A stretch of DNA of 64,000 nt from Natrinema amylolyticus_A (GTDB lineage Archaea > Halobacteriota > Halobacteria > Halobacteriales > Natrialbaceae): positions 179,516-243,515 of the forward strand of contig NZ_JBHUDI010000006.1 of the NCBI RefSeq assembly GCF_042678045.1, given 5' to 3'. Numbering within the stretch: position 1 is the first letter of the stretch; every line of letters begins with the position of its first letter. A program made the position numbers and the translations under genes. Below are positions 51,283 to 60,540 of the stretch, in pieces. The notes below the pieces were generated by a model. The model searched no databases, was not told the DNA's origin, and worked only from the letters and a program-made list of their open reading frames with translations.

Positions 51283-52029
51283 TTAGCTGGAAAGTGACGA
51301 CGCGCAGAGTTCGCCGATCGCTCGCCGCAGTCGCTGCGAGACGGCCGACTTCGAAACGTCGAGTCGATCCGCGAGTTCGTCCTGGGAGATCCCACGCGGG
51401 ACATCGAAATAGCCTTCTTCGTGTGCGACCGTGAGCAGTTCCTCCTGTTTCGCCGTCAGCGCGACGACGGTGTCATCGCCGTCATCGGAGACGCGGAGGT
51501 GATCGACGGTTACGGAAATATCGCGGTCCCGACAGTACTCGTTAAAGGCGACGAGCTGCTCCCGATCGGCGAACCGAAGCTGGACCTGCCAGCCGTTTCG
51601 GCAACTCGAGAGTTCGAGCAGTCGGCCTCCGACTGCAGCAGTGGTGGCGGTAAACGTCACCGCGCGGTCGGTGAGCGTCACTCGGTAGACCCGTCTGTCG
51701 GGATACCGGTCGACGAGTACGGGGTCGGTGACCGTCGGATCCGTCTCGAGGCCGGTCTCGAACCGATCGAACGCATCTCCATACACGGTGACGAACACGA
51801 GCGTCGTCCCCGGCTCGAGGGTCGTCCAGTAGTCGGGTTCGACGGCCACGTCCGTCGCGTGCTGGAGCGTCGGCCGCAAGAACAAGTTCGGGTGGTCGAG
51901 TCGGAGTTGCGCGACGATCCCGCCGTCGGCCTGCGATCGAACCGGGGACCGATCGTCGGCCGTGTCGGCGGTCGTCTCGAGGCGCTCGGTGGCGTCGGCG
52001 AAATCGATGCTCACGAGTGCATCCGCCAT
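51283..52029 (-). CDS. HTH-10 (bacterio-opsin activator-type) transcription regulator
   Basis: 248 residues from ATG 52029 (MADALVSIDFADAT); upstream codons to 52149 are open, with another ATG at 52104 possible. The N-terminal part is an alpha/beta sensor-like BAT domain (residues 1-185; LDHPNLFLRPTLQHATDVAV, LEPGTTLVFVTVYGD). The C-terminal HTH-10 is clear: LTAKQEELLTVAHEEGYFDV and GISQDELADRLDVSKSAVSQ. Such regulators control single operons in haloarchaea. It lies next to the large sensor regulator 52319, which has the same type of HTH. Its target is not known. Confidence 0.82.
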   Translation of the reverse strand: MADALVSIDFADATERLETTADTADDRSPVRSQADGGIVAQLRLDHPNLFLRPTLQHATDVAVEPDYWTTLEPGTTLVFVTVYGDAFDRFETGLETDPTVTDPVLVDRYPDRRVYRVTLTDRAVTFTATTAAVGGRLLELSSCRNGWQVQLRFADREQLVAFNEYCRDRDISVTVDHLRVSDDGDDTVVALTAKQEELLTVAHEEGYFDVPRGISQDELADRLDVSKSAVSQRLRRAIGELCASSLSS

Positions 52030-52318
52030 CCGGGGAGACGGCCAGTGTAACAATCGCTTACCGCGAACACGCTCATTGAATAGCTCATTAGGTGCCGGGG
52101 ACATGATCGTGGACGCTAGATACGGAATCGAAGCTGGTGATTCACTCAATACTGATTCATTAGTCCGTGTTCTGACTGATCAGCCAGCCTGAGGAAATAC
52201 AGTATTATCGAACTGTGGAGACAGGAGTAATACGATCATACCGCCAGTTGTCGAGAAGGGGAGTTCCCGTAGGATCGTCGACAGCGAAGTCGGTCCAGTT
52301 GCAGCTCCGGGCGGCACC

Positions 52319-55300
52319 TCAGTCGGCTGTCGGCTCGTCGAACAACAACGCGAACAGTGTCCGCTGAGCCAGCCGAAGATGCCGACTGAACGTCGGCTGG
52401 GAGATTCCGAGCGATTCGGCGACCTCTTCCCCGGTGTGGTCGCGCGGCCACTCGAAGAACCCACCGTAGTAGGCCGCCTCGAGCGTCCGGCGCTGGCGCT
52501 CGGAGAGGTATTCGTGTAACTCGTCGAACGGACGGCGTGAGCGAAGCGGGCGATCGCGTTGCCGGCGAGCGACGAGTTCCGTCCCCGGATAGGTTCGCTC
52601 GAGCTGCTGGACGAACGAACGGACGTCGACCGGTTCGCCGAGTTCGATCTCGAGGCGGGTCCGATCGTCGACCGGCGTGAGCGACTGGAGGACGCCTCCG
52701 TGGTCCGCGATCGGTTCTGCGACAGTGCGTTCGGAGACACCGATCTCGAGCGTGAGGCCGTCAGCTCCCTGCTCGACGATCGACACCGCATCGACCGCCG
52801 ACAGCGATTCGATCGCATCGCGAACGGTGTCAGCGTCGGCTCCGCCGATCGTACAGAACACCGTCGACCCGCCGGACGACCGCGGCACGATCGCTCGGAC
52901 GTCGAGCCGTCGCCCGACCTGGCTGGCGATTGCAGATAGCGGCTCGGCGTCGTCCCGAAGGACCACCTCGAGTTCGATGATCCGGTCAGCGAGCAGCGCG
53001 CGTTTCGTCTCGAACGCCCCGATCACGGCGCCGGCGATCGACGCGAGGTGCTGGCAGGCACGTCGGGTGTGGTCGTCGAACGCCGACGGCTGTGCCGCGT
53101 AGGCGGTCAGCGTCCCATAGCGAATCCCGTCAGCTATCAGCGGCATACTGAGCACGGACCGAACCCCTCGTTCGAGAAGCTGCCGTCGCCACGATCGGCC
53201 GTCGTCATCGTGTGTCCCCCGCTCGCTCGAGAGGTCATCGACGACGACCGCCTCGCCGGTCGCTGCCGCAATTCCCGTCGGCGCGTCGGCGTCCACGCCC
53301 ATCGGAACTGCCGTCGACTCGAGGAACGCGCCGTCCCGGCCGACCCAGGTCGACGGGACGACCGTCTCGCGACCGTCGTCGACGTGGCCGACCCATGCGA
53401 GTGTGATGTTGGCCGCCTCGAAGGAAGACAAGGAAACGACCGCCTCGCAGAGTTGCCGTTCGACCGTCTCACGCCGATCGGCTGCGAGAATCGACTCTCC
53501 CGCGCTCCACACCACCGCCGTCTGCTCGGCAGCGGCTTCGAGGTGCGAGCGATCGTGCTGGCACGTACGGAGAGCCTCGGCACACCCGAGCGAGTCGAGA
53601 GCGACCGCGGCGGCGTCAGACACCGCCTCGATCGGGTCCGTCTCGAGCCCCTCGAACGCCAGCGGGCTGGTGCTGGTCGCGAGGACGACGGCCCCCGTCG
53701 TGACTGGGACGGAGAGCACCCGCTCGGCGCGGAGTCCGGTACGAGCGAGAACGGCGTCGAGATCCGCACGCTCGTGGACGGTCGGCGACGCAGTCTCGTG
53801 GTGGTCGGTCGTCTCGTCGTCCTTGACGACAGCTGCCAGCGGGGTCCCGGCGAGGTCGATCGGCGGTGGCTCGATCGAACCGCGACCGACGACGTGATCA
53901 GCCGTCGCGAGCGCTGCCGGGTGCAGCCGGTCGTCGTCGACACGATACCAGATGGCCACGTCGGCGTCGGCACACTCACGAACGGCATCCGTGGTGGCGT
54001 CTCGAACGGTCGAGGGTGTCTCTGCACGGCGGATGGTCGCCACGGTGTCGTGGATCGTCGACAGGACGGCTGCGCGCGAGTCGCGCCTGTCACGGACGAC
54101 ACAGAGCGTTCGATCGGGGTCCGACAGCGGCACGACGAAGACGTCGACCGGCGGGGCTGCGTCGGTCGCGAGCGTTCCGGAAACTGGCTCCATCCATCGC
54201 ACGACCGGTGATCGAGCCCGGTCTCGAACGGCCGCTGCGAGATCCTCGTCGAACACTACCTCGAGGTTGCGGCCAACGAGCGCGTCGGCGTCGGCGAGTT
54301 CTCGAAGCGCCGGGTTCGCCAGCTGAATCGTCGTCCCTTCGAGGACGGCGATCCCGTCGTCGAGCGCGTCGACGACGGCCTCGAGGAGCTCGAGTCGCTC
54401 CAGGTCCGACGCAGCCGCGGCGTCAGTGGGCTGTGTACGTGCGTAGATCGAAACGCCGTCGTCGCCAGGGTGGACGCGGACGGCGAGTCGGCCCTCGAGA
54501 GACGGAGCAGTCGTGTCGACCGTTTCGACCGAGCCCGTCGCCTCTGTGGCGCGCACGCGATCGAACAGCACCTCGGTGAGGTCGTCCGGAAGGAGATCCC
54601 AGACGACGGTGCCGGTCAGCTCGGTGGGGTCGCTCGAGCGGCCGTCAGGTCGAAACAGGGCAGTCGCTGCATTGTTGGCGTATCGAAGTTCGTCTCGCGG
54701 GCCGAGGATCAAAAACGCGTCGGCAAGCCGCTCAACGCCCGCACGAAGATCGTCGGGGACGGCCGTGTCGGCCGTCGCACCCACTCCGGTTCGGGTCACG
54801 ACGATTCCCTCGACGGTCGGATCGGCGAGCCGATTCGTGCAAGTTAGCCGGGAGACGCGCCACGTCCCATCGACGTCACCCAGTCGCAAGGTGGTGCGTT
54901 CGGTCGCGCCGACCGGTGCGTCGACGACGGTCGCGAGCATCTCTGCGAGCTCCTCGCGATCGTCGGGATGGACGAGCCGATCGATCGGCGTCCGCTCGAG
55001 TTCGGCCGGCGTATATCCCAGCTGCGACTCGACCGCCGGCGTCGCGTAGTCGATCTCCCCGTCGGCGTCGAGTACCCAGACGACGGCAGCAGCGTGTTCG
55101 AGGATCGACCGCTGGCGTCGACCGGAAACCGCAGCGGCCAGCCGGTACTGTTCTCGCTCGGCAGCAGTTCTGACGCGTGCGGTCAGCACCGTCGGCGACT
55201 CGTCGGGAGCCACGACGTCACTCGCGCCAGCTGCGAGCGCGCGGTCAGCGTCTTCGTCGGTGGTGATAGCCACGATCGGTCGCTCGTCAGAGTGGGCGGC

Positions 55301-55549
55301 GAGTCGCTCGAGCATCGATTGGGGCGTGCCCGACCGGTCGGCCGTCTCCGCGTCGAACGGACAGACCAGACAGTGGACATCGTGCTCGGCGAGTCGCTCG
55401 CTGGCTCCCTCGAGCGTCCGCTCTCGAAGGATCGACGCGTCCGTGAATCGTGCAACGAGTGCGTCGCTCGCATCGTCGGCAGCAGCGTCATCGCCGACGA
55501 CCAGCACACGGGGCGTGTCGCCGACGGCGGTCGCGCTTCGCTCGCTCAC
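52319..55549 (-). CDS. Multi-domain PAS/GAF sensor with HTH-10 output (bacterio-opsin activator-like)
   Basis: A 1,076-residue soluble protein from GTG 55549. Domains in order: a degenerate receiver-like part (RVLVVGDDAAADDASDALVA, about 12-130); PAS domains (RQRSILEHAAAVVWVLDADG from about 145, DAFLILGPRDELRYANNAAT from about 285, VVDALDDGIAVLEGTTIQLA from about 385); GAF domains (about 490-660 and 700-860, with SMPLIADGIRYGTLTAYAAQ); a BAT-type domain (about 865-1005); and the HTH-10 (LSERQRRTLEAAYYGGFFEW then LGISQPTFSRHLRLAQRTLF). No His kinase domain, so it seems a one-component regulator sensing light, redox or small ligands. The target is unknown. Confidence 0.87.
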   Translation of the reverse strand: MSERSATAVGDTPRVLVVGDDAAADDASDALVARFTDASILRERTLEGASERLAEHDVHCLVCPFDAETADRSGTPQSMLERLAAHSDERPIVAITTDEDADRALAAGASDVVAPDESPTVLTARVRTAAEREQYRLAAAVSGRRQRSILEHAAAVVWVLDADGEIDYATPAVESQLGYTPAELERTPIDRLVHPDDREELAEMLATVVDAPVGATERTTLRLGDVDGTWRVSRLTCTNRLADPTVEGIVVTRTGVGATADTAVPDDLRAGVERLADAFLILGPRDELRYANNAATALFRPDGRSSDPTELTGTVVWDLLPDDLTEVLFDRVRATEATGSVETVDTTAPSLEGRLAVRVHPGDDGVSIYARTQPTDAAAASDLERLELLEAVVDALDDGIAVLEGTTIQLANPALRELADADALVGRNLEVVFDEDLAAAVRDRARSPVVRWMEPVSGTLATDAAPPVDVFVVPLSDPDRTLCVVRDRRDSRAAVLSTIHDTVATIRRAETPSTVRDATTDAVRECADADVAIWYRVDDDRLHPAALATADHVVGRGSIEPPPIDLAGTPLAAVVKDDETTDHHETASPTVHERADLDAVLARTGLRAERVLSVPVTTGAVVLATSTSPLAFEGLETDPIEAVSDAAAVALDSLGCAEALRTCQHDRSHLEAAAEQTAVVWSAGESILAADRRETVERQLCEAVVSLSSFEAANITLAWVGHVDDGRETVVPSTWVGRDGAFLESTAVPMGVDADAPTGIAAATGEAVVVDDLSSERGTHDDDGRSWRRQLLERGVRSVLSMPLIADGIRYGTLTAYAAQPSAFDDHTRRACQHLASIAGAVIGAFETKRALLADRIIELEVVLRDDAEPLSAIASQVGRRLDVRAIVPRSSGGSTVFCTIGGADADTVRDAIESLSAVDAVSIVEQGADGLTLEIGVSERTVAEPIADHGGVLQSLTPVDDRTRLEIELGEPVDVRSFVQQLERTYPGTELVARRQRDRPLRSRRPFDELHEYLSERQRRTLEAAYYGGFFEWPRDHTGEEVAESLGISQPTFSRHLRLAQRTLFALLFDEPTAD

Positions 55550-55751
55550 GTAACGGCCACCTCCGGGTAAGTCGTGCCGATAGCTCGCGCTCGCTGTCGG
55601 CCCTGTTTCGTCGGGTCAGGGGGGCAAACGGCATGGCGAGCGGGCTGCCCGGCCACAATAGCGACTGCGTCGCTCCCTCGCAGGTTAAGTATCGGTCTCG
55701 TACCCGGTCGTAGCGACGGATTAGGAGGACGACCCACCGCGCTGGCGACCG

Positions 55752-56174
55752 CTAGGAGTGGGCTCGAACCGTGAGGACCGGGACTGGGGCGTTTCGGACG
55801 ATCTCTTCGGCGACGCTCCCCGAGAGCAGGTGATCGAGCCCGGAGCGGCCGGCCGTTCCGACGATCACCATATCGACCGGGTTCGTCTCCGCGTAGTCGA
55901 CGATCTGTTCCTGTGGGACGCCCTGGCGGAGATCCGTCGTCGCGTCGATCCCCTCTCGAGCCGCCGCTTCTTTGGCCTCTTCGGCGGCTGTGGCGGCTTC
56001 CTCCTCCGGCTCGGTTCGAAGCCGGTCCTGTTTGTCCGTCGCTTGTGGCCCCTCCTCAGAGACCGACAGTACGTGCAGGGTCGCATCGAGCTGGGCCGCG
56101 AGTTCGATCCCTTGCTCGGTCGCCTGGCGAGCAGCGTCGCTTCCGTCCGTCGCGAGGAGCAGATCCTGATACAT
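55752..56174 (-). CDS. Universal stress protein UspA family
   Basis: 140 residues starting MYQDLLLATDGSDAARQATE, the usual Usp start with the ATP-site Asp. The C-terminal motif is DMVIVGTAGRSGLDHLLSGS followed by VAEEIVRNAPVPVLTVR, with the GxxGx9GS nucleotide-binding pattern. The middle is Glu-rich, as common in haloarchaea. It acts in the cytoplasm in stress responses. A single gene after the CcdA operon; an internal gap of about 175 bases separates them. Confidence 0.9.
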   Translation of the reverse strand: MYQDLLLATDGSDAARQATEQGIELAAQLDATLHVLSVSEEGPQATDKQDRLRTEPEEEAATAAEEAKEAAAREGIDATTDLRQGVPQEQIVDYAETNPVDMVIVGTAGRSGLDHLLSGSVAEEIVRNAPVPVLTVRAHS

Positions 56175-56349
56175 AGTCGCCCGTTCAAGCGACTGCGGGA
56201 TACATCCCGGACCTGCCGTTGCCTGCCGGGAGGCGTTGTCCCAATTCGTCGCACCTCTCTCGAGTCAGTTCGGGCGAGTGGCCGACGCAGCCACTCCGTT
56301 GCCTCGGTGAAATCCAGTGCTGATTCGGGCCGTCCGCCGGAGAGGGCGA

Positions 56350-57033
56350 TCAGAACAGATTGAAGTAATCGAAGACGACGAGCGCGAGATACAGTTGCCC
56401 GATCCCGGCGACGATCATCACCACGCCCGCGATCCGTTTTAGCAGTCCGGAGTAGGCCGTCAGCCGGCCAGCCCCGGCGACGAGTCCCATTCCGGTCGCG
56501 ACGGTCAGCGAGACCATCAGCAAGATGACGCTACCGACGTAGGTTCCGAGGAGGACTGCCGCATCGGCTGTCGATACCGAAAGCGCACGGGTGACGACGC
56601 TGATGAACAGCGGCGCGACACAGCCCGCCGATGCGAGCGCATAACCCATGCCAAAGATCGCAAAGCCGAACGTGCTCGAGCGCCGTTTCGGGAGGGGAAC
56701 GGAGACCGATGGTGCACGGCCGGCGACGATCAGCGCACCGAGGACGAGCAACACGAGGCCAGCCCCGGCTTCGAACCATTTGATCGACGAGATTATCGAC
56801 TGCCCGATCCAGAACGTTGCCCCGAGCAGTGCCGTGAACGTAACGAGGACGCCGAGCCCGGCAAACAGCCCGCGGCTCAACGCCCCGGAGAGCGACGACT
56901 GGTCACCGTCGGTCTGACTTACGTAAAAGCCGACGTAGCCTGGCAACAGCGGGTACGCACATGGCGAAAAAAACGTTGCGATGCCGGTCGACAGCCCGAA
57001 CACGATCGAGGTGGTTAACGCTGCGTCAACCAT
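56350..57033 (-). CDS. ccdA: CcdA-type cytochrome c biogenesis/thiol transport membrane protein
   Basis: A 227-residue protein with six helices. The signature FFSPCAYPLLPGYVGFYVSQ sits after the first helix and the mirrored YALASAGCVAPLFISVVTRA in the fourth, giving the two membrane Cys with PC/CxxP surroundings that carry electrons across the membrane. It passes reducing power from cytoplasmic thioredoxin to outer thiol-disulphide proteins, here most likely the TlpA protein just upstream (two bases apart). Third gene of the SCO1-TlpA-CcdA operon. Confidence 0.87.
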   Translation of the reverse strand: MVDAALTTSIVFGLSTGIATFFSPCAYPLLPGYVGFYVSQTDGDQSSLSGALSRGLFAGLGVLVTFTALLGATFWIGQSIISSIKWFEAGAGLVLLVLGALIVAGRAPSVSVPLPKRRSSTFGFAIFGMGYALASAGCVAPLFISVVTRALSVSTADAAVLLGTYVGSVILLMVSLTVATGMGLVAGAGRLTAYSGLLKRIAGVVMIVAGIGQLYLALVVFDYFNLF

Positions 57034-57035
57034 TC

Positions 57036-57593
57036 TTACTGGCCTCCTGTCTCGAGTGCCTGTTCGATGCCCGAAACGAACTCATCGGTAGACTTCTGTC
57101 CGCCCGCCGACCACTGAATCCGTCCGGAGGCGTCGATTGCGACGGCGTACGGAATGCCGGCGATGGAGTACTGTGCGCTCAGTTCCGCGGTCGGATCGAT
57201 CCCGAGCGTCCAGTTTCCGTCGTTCCGTTCCCACCAGTCGACGACTTCCGCTTTCGTCACCGAGCGACCGACCGCCTCGTTCGTGACCGAAACGAACCGT
57301 ACGTCGTCACCGAGCTGGTCGTGGGCTTCGATGAGCGCGGGCATCTGCTCTTCACAGGGATCACACCACGTCGCGAAGAAATCGATGAATGTCGGTTGGT
57401 CGGCTGCCGGTAGGCGGACCTCGCCAGCCTCGCTGCCCGGTGCCTCGATCGTTTCGACCGTCCGTGGTTCGACTGGCTCTTTCTCATCGTCCGTTTCACC
57501 GTCGAGCGACGGCAAGCCGCCTAACGCGACGGCTCCTGCACCGCCAATGACGCCCACGCTCCCGAGTCCGGCGAGGACGTCTCGTCTACGCAT
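57036..57593 (-). CDS. TlpA/ResA-like extracytoplasmic thioredoxin
   Basis: 185 residues starting MRRRDVLAGLGSVGVIGGAG, a Tat-type signal or anchor. The thioredoxin core has FFATWCDPCEEQMPALIEAH with the WCxPC active site and SIAGIPYAVAIDASGRIQW with the cis-Pro. It should act outside the membrane as a disulphide reductant, with electrons from CcdA. The ATG directly touches the stop of the SCO1 gene and its own stop is two bases from CcdA, so a tight operon. Confidence 0.87.
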   Translation of the reverse strand: MRRRDVLAGLGSVGVIGGAGAVALGGLPSLDGETDDEKEPVEPRTVETIEAPGSEAGEVRLPAADQPTFIDFFATWCDPCEEQMPALIEAHDQLGDDVRFVSVTNEAVGRSVTKAEVVDWWERNDGNWTLGIDPTAELSAQYSIAGIPYAVAIDASGRIQWSAGGQKSTDEFVSGIEQALETGGQ

Positions 57594-58304
57594 TCAGGCC
57601 GTCACCACCGTTTCGAAATCGTCGATCAGTCGAGAAATCTCCATACTCGCGCCGTTCGAATAGACCCGTTCGACGATCCCCTGCTTGTTCACGAGGAAGA
57701 TGTGGGTGAAATGCGGGAACATGTACTCAAGTTCCTCGTATTCGTCGGTGTAACACTCATCTCCTCTGTGACATTTCTTGAGAGGGAGACCGTACGTCCC
57801 GTCGACGATCTCTTTGGCCTCGTCGTAGCTCTCCGGGCGCAGGAAATGCCAGTTCTCGGCGTCGAGGTCGACGCCCTGTTGGTCTGCGAACGACCGAATC
57901 GCGTCTTCCGTGTCCCGTTCCGGATCGAACGTCATCTCGAGGAAGGCGGCCTCATCACCGTACCCCTCGTCGGCGGCGACCTCCTGTGCACGTCGAAGTC
58001 GCAACGTCAGCGCAGGACACATCCCGTCCGGACAGTTCGTGTAGACGAACGTCATCAGCATGGCCCGTTCGCCCTCGAACTGGTCGGTCGAGATCGTCTC
58101 GCCGGAGAAGGGATCGGGGACGCTGACTGCCGGGAACTCGTCTCCGTAGCTCGGATGTGATGCGTCGCTCAAGTCCGTCTCCGGCGGCTCGAGGACGGTA
58201 TCGGGATTTCCGCTCTCCTCGCTACCGAGCACTCCATCGAGGCAGCCGGCAACACTGGTAAGGCCTGCGATTCCGACCGTGCCGAGATACGTCCGCCGGT
58301 CCAT
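57594..58304 (-). CDS. SCO1/SenC family copper-binding protein
   Basis: 236 residues from ATG 58304 (MDRRTYLGTVGIAGLTSVAG); a GTG two codons upstream is possible. A Tat signal with lipobox SVAGC indicates a lipoprotein. The copper site is TNCPDGMCP (CxxxxC form, close to the CxxxC of SCO) with the His in FPHFTHIFLVNKQG. The thioredoxin-like fold is visible (AMLMTFVYTNCPDG, DLDAENWHFLRPES). SCO proteins help to load copper into cytochrome oxidase. First gene of an operon with TlpA and CcdA, which would keep its Cys reduced. Confidence 0.87.
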   Translation of the reverse strand: MDRRTYLGTVGIAGLTSVAGCLDGVLGSEESGNPDTVLEPPETDLSDASHPSYGDEFPAVSVPDPFSGETISTDQFEGERAMLMTFVYTNCPDGMCPALTLRLRRAQEVAADEGYGDEAAFLEMTFDPERDTEDAIRSFADQQGVDLDAENWHFLRPESYDEAKEIVDGTYGLPLKKCHRGDECYTDEYEELEYMFPHFTHIFLVNKQGIVERVYSNGASMEISRLIDDFETVVTA

Positions 58305-58532
58305 ACTCACGTCCTAGGAGCGGGCGATGAAAGGCTCATTGGTTCACCTCGCGAAGGAAGAGTGATAGCAGCTGCTTACTGGATGCGATCCTGACAGCCG
58401 CGATAGGAACCGCCGGCACAGACGAGCGCGGAAGCGACAAGAGATCAGAGATCGAGTTCGATCAACGTCAGGGGATCGCGTTCGATCGATGAACCAACAG
58501 GCGTTTTGTCGACGGTTTCCAACCACCGGGTA

Positions 58533-59636
58533 ATGAACCGCCGGGCGTTTCTCCGTGGCACTGCCGCAGCTGGAGCCGCCGGGACCGTTGGTCTCGCCGG
58601 TTGTCTCGAGCAACTCGGGTTCGAAGAAGAGTCCGCCTTTGCCAACCCGCCGCTCGTCGAGAACCGGCCCAACGCCGTCTATCTCCCCTCCTCACGCGAC
58701 GAGATGGGGATGTACGGGATGACGACCGACGGCGACTACGCCGCCATGCTCTCGTATACCTTCCCCCACCGGTTCTGGACCGTCGAAGCAACCGACGAAG
58801 GGAAAGAACTCGTCGAGATCACCGCCGACGACAGTCTCCACCTCATGGTCACCGTCTGGGACCGTGAGACACACACCGTCCTTCCGGTGGACGCGCGCCT
58901 CGAGCTCCGCCAGGACGGCGACCTCGTCGATATCGGTACCTCCTCGCTGTGGCCGATGATTTCCCAGCGGATGGGCTTTCACTACGGAGATAACGTCCAG
59001 CTGCCGGGCGAGGGACCGTACACGGCCCGAATTCAGGTCGGTCCGGTCAGCCTCGAGCGGACCGGCACGTTCGCGGAGCGACTGGAATCGATGGGGACAC
59101 TCGAGATCGACTTCGAGTACGTCCGATCGAACATCCACGACCTGTCGTTCGAGACGATCCCCGAATCACAGCGGGGGAACCGAGAGGCGTTGTCGCTCAT
59201 GGAAATGGAACACGGCGGTGGTGACGGCGAGAGCATCCCGATGGGACAGGCCACACCGATCGAGGAGTTACCTGGAGAGTCACTCGAGGCCCAGCGCAGC
59301 GACGACGCGACGTTCGCCGCGCTCGTCTCCGACGCCGACCGGCTCGCCGACAGTAGCTCGTATCTGGCGGTCAGTCCCAGAACGCCGTACAACGGGATCG
59401 TTCTCCCGTTTACGTCCCTGTCCGCGACCGTCGAACGGGACGGGGAGATCGTCTACGACGGGCAACTTACAGAGGCGCTCGATGACGAGATCGGTCACCA
59501 CTACGGCGTCGCCGTCGACGACCTCACGTCCGGCGACCGCGTGACAGTTTCGGTCGACTCACCGCCGCAGGTCTCACGGCACGACGGCTACGAGACGGCG
59601 TTTTTCGACTTCGAGGACGTAACCTACACCGTGTGA
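58533..59636 (+). CDS. Tp34-like metal-binding lipoprotein (DUF7350-type)
   Basis: 367 residues from ATG 58533 (MNRRAFLRGTAAAGAAGTVG). The Tat signal RRAFLRG and lipobox GLAGC give a lipoprotein. Residues 60-190 resemble the Fe2+-transport Tp34 family: MLSYTFPHRFWTVEATDEG, TVWDRETHTVLPVDARLELR, PMISQRMGFHYGDNVQLPGE then GPYTARIQV. Met and His in MGFHYGDN are likely ligands. A second beta domain follows after EMEHGGGDGESIP (about 230-367). It probably binds iron or copper at the surface. It is divergent from the SCO1 operon, which fits a common metal or redox role. Confidence 0.7.
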   Translation: MNRRAFLRGTAAAGAAGTVGLAGCLEQLGFEEESAFANPPLVENRPNAVYLPSSRDEMGMYGMTTDGDYAAMLSYTFPHRFWTVEATDEGKELVEITADDSLHLMVTVWDRETHTVLPVDARLELRQDGDLVDIGTSSLWPMISQRMGFHYGDNVQLPGEGPYTARIQVGPVSLERTGTFAERLESMGTLEIDFEYVRSNIHDLSFETIPESQRGNREALSLMEMEHGGGDGESIPMGQATPIEELPGESLEAQRSDDATFAALVSDADRLADSSSYLAVSPRTPYNGIVLPFTSLSATVERDGEIVYDGQLTEALDDEIGHHYGVAVDDLTSGDRVTVSVDSPPQVSRHDGYETAFFDFEDVTYTV

Positions 59637-59639
59637 ACC

Positions 59640-59671
59640 GCCTCGGGGTCAAGCCCCGGGGCATTCTCCTA
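59640..59671. repeat. Hairpin like the end of an IS200/IS605-type element (solo)
   Basis: CCTCGGGG-TCAAG-CCCCGGGG followed by CATTCTCC. The stem is nearly perfect with a 5-base loop. The ATTCTC after the stem is also found after the 5' hairpin of the tnpB element at 23187-23210. It follows directly after the stop of the lipoprotein gene and may serve as its terminator now. Confidence 0.4.
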
Positions 59672-59778
59672 TACCGCTTGTAAATCGGACCGTACGGTGA
59701 TCGAACGGAGCGAAACGAATTCCTGTCGGTACGGTACGACTGTGATAACTAACGGGGATCAACGAGTACGTCTACGGT

Positions 59779-59955
59779 ATGTCTCGAACCGGGAATGCGG
59801 ATATGGATATCGGCTGTCCGGAGTGTGATGCGACGATCGCCACGTCCATCCCACCCGGTCCCGGGATCCATGCAGAGAACGATTCGAACCGACTCCTCGG
59901 GAAAGAGACCCAGTGTCGGAACTGTGGCCACGAACTCGAGCTCTACTACTACTAA
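59779..59955 (+). CDS. Small zinc-ribbon protein
   Basis: A 58-residue open frame from ATG 59779 (MSRTGNADMDIGCPECD) to TAA at 59953-59955. Two CxxC pairs (CPEC and CRNC in QCRNCGHELELYYY) with 30 residues between form a zinc ribbon. The middle IATSIPPGPGIHAENDSNR is typical for a binding loop. Codon use fits. Possibly a nucleic acid-binding or regulatory protein of haloarchaea. It lies just before the replication origin. No specific family name assigned. Confidence 0.68.
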   Translation: MSRTGNADMDIGCPECDATIATSIPPGPGIHAENDSNRLLGKETQCRNCGHELELYYY

Positions 59956-60003
59956 GCGGCTCTCCCTCGCTGTGACGAGTGCCAAGATATCGTGTCGGGT
60001 GCT

Positions 60004-60412
60004 CACACACCGAGTTTCCGGTGAAATCGTCGTCAGTCGAAACCGGTTCTCGCGCGATTGCCGATGGCGCTACCGGCTGAAACACGGTAGTGTCTGTCCC
60101 TGGGTGGCACACACCGGGTTTCCGGTGAATAGGAGTCGTGTTCGAAGGCTGATTCCGTCCAGGAGTGAACACGAGGTCCGTAATCGTGTGTGTCCCACTC
60201 GAGTACTGATGGGATCGGATAAACGAAAAGTGGTATCTCGAGCATCCCGACGAACAGACACACCGGGTTTCCGGTGAATCACACTGATTATCACGCACGA
60301 TTCGCCACGGCTGTGCTGACACACACACACCGGGTTTCCGGTGAAACGTCACGAACTGTCGTCGGTAGCTTCCAGCAGCAACGTCATACACACACCAGGT
60401 TTCCGGTGAAAC
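60004..60412 (+). repeat. Cluster of five direct ORB boxes
   Basis: Boxes at 60004-60026, 60108-60129, 60258-60278, 60323-60347 and 60388-60412, each around CACACCGGGTTTCCGGTGAA. The first has an A in place of a G (CCGAGTTT) and the last CCAGGTTT. The distances between cores are about 104, 149, 67 and 65 bases. These would bind Orc1/Cdc6 on the left of the unwinding element. Confidence 0.9.
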
Positions 60413-60540
60413 AGGCACATATGCATCCAAACATCGGACGAACACTCACTAGAAGTCCAACCGAGCCATCGACACGACCCATCGAACTGGAACAATGGAA
60501 CGAAGGCACGATACGCGTCACAATCGGCTGACGAGAATTC

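Noticed and set aside
53048..54211. Long plus-strand open frame of 387 codons
   Set aside because: Antisense shadow of the large sensor gene; such long antisense frames are common in GC-rich haloarchaeal DNA.
60004..60412. Short repeats of about 20 bases as a CRISPR array
   Set aside because: Spacing is irregular (about 65 to 149 bases), copies also occur inverted, and the sequence is the haloarchaeal ORB next to orc1.
59759..60445. Minus-strand open frame of 228 codons through the origin
   Set aside because: It covers the zinc-ribbon gene and the ORB boxes, and its repeated HRKPGVC segments are only translations of the boxes.
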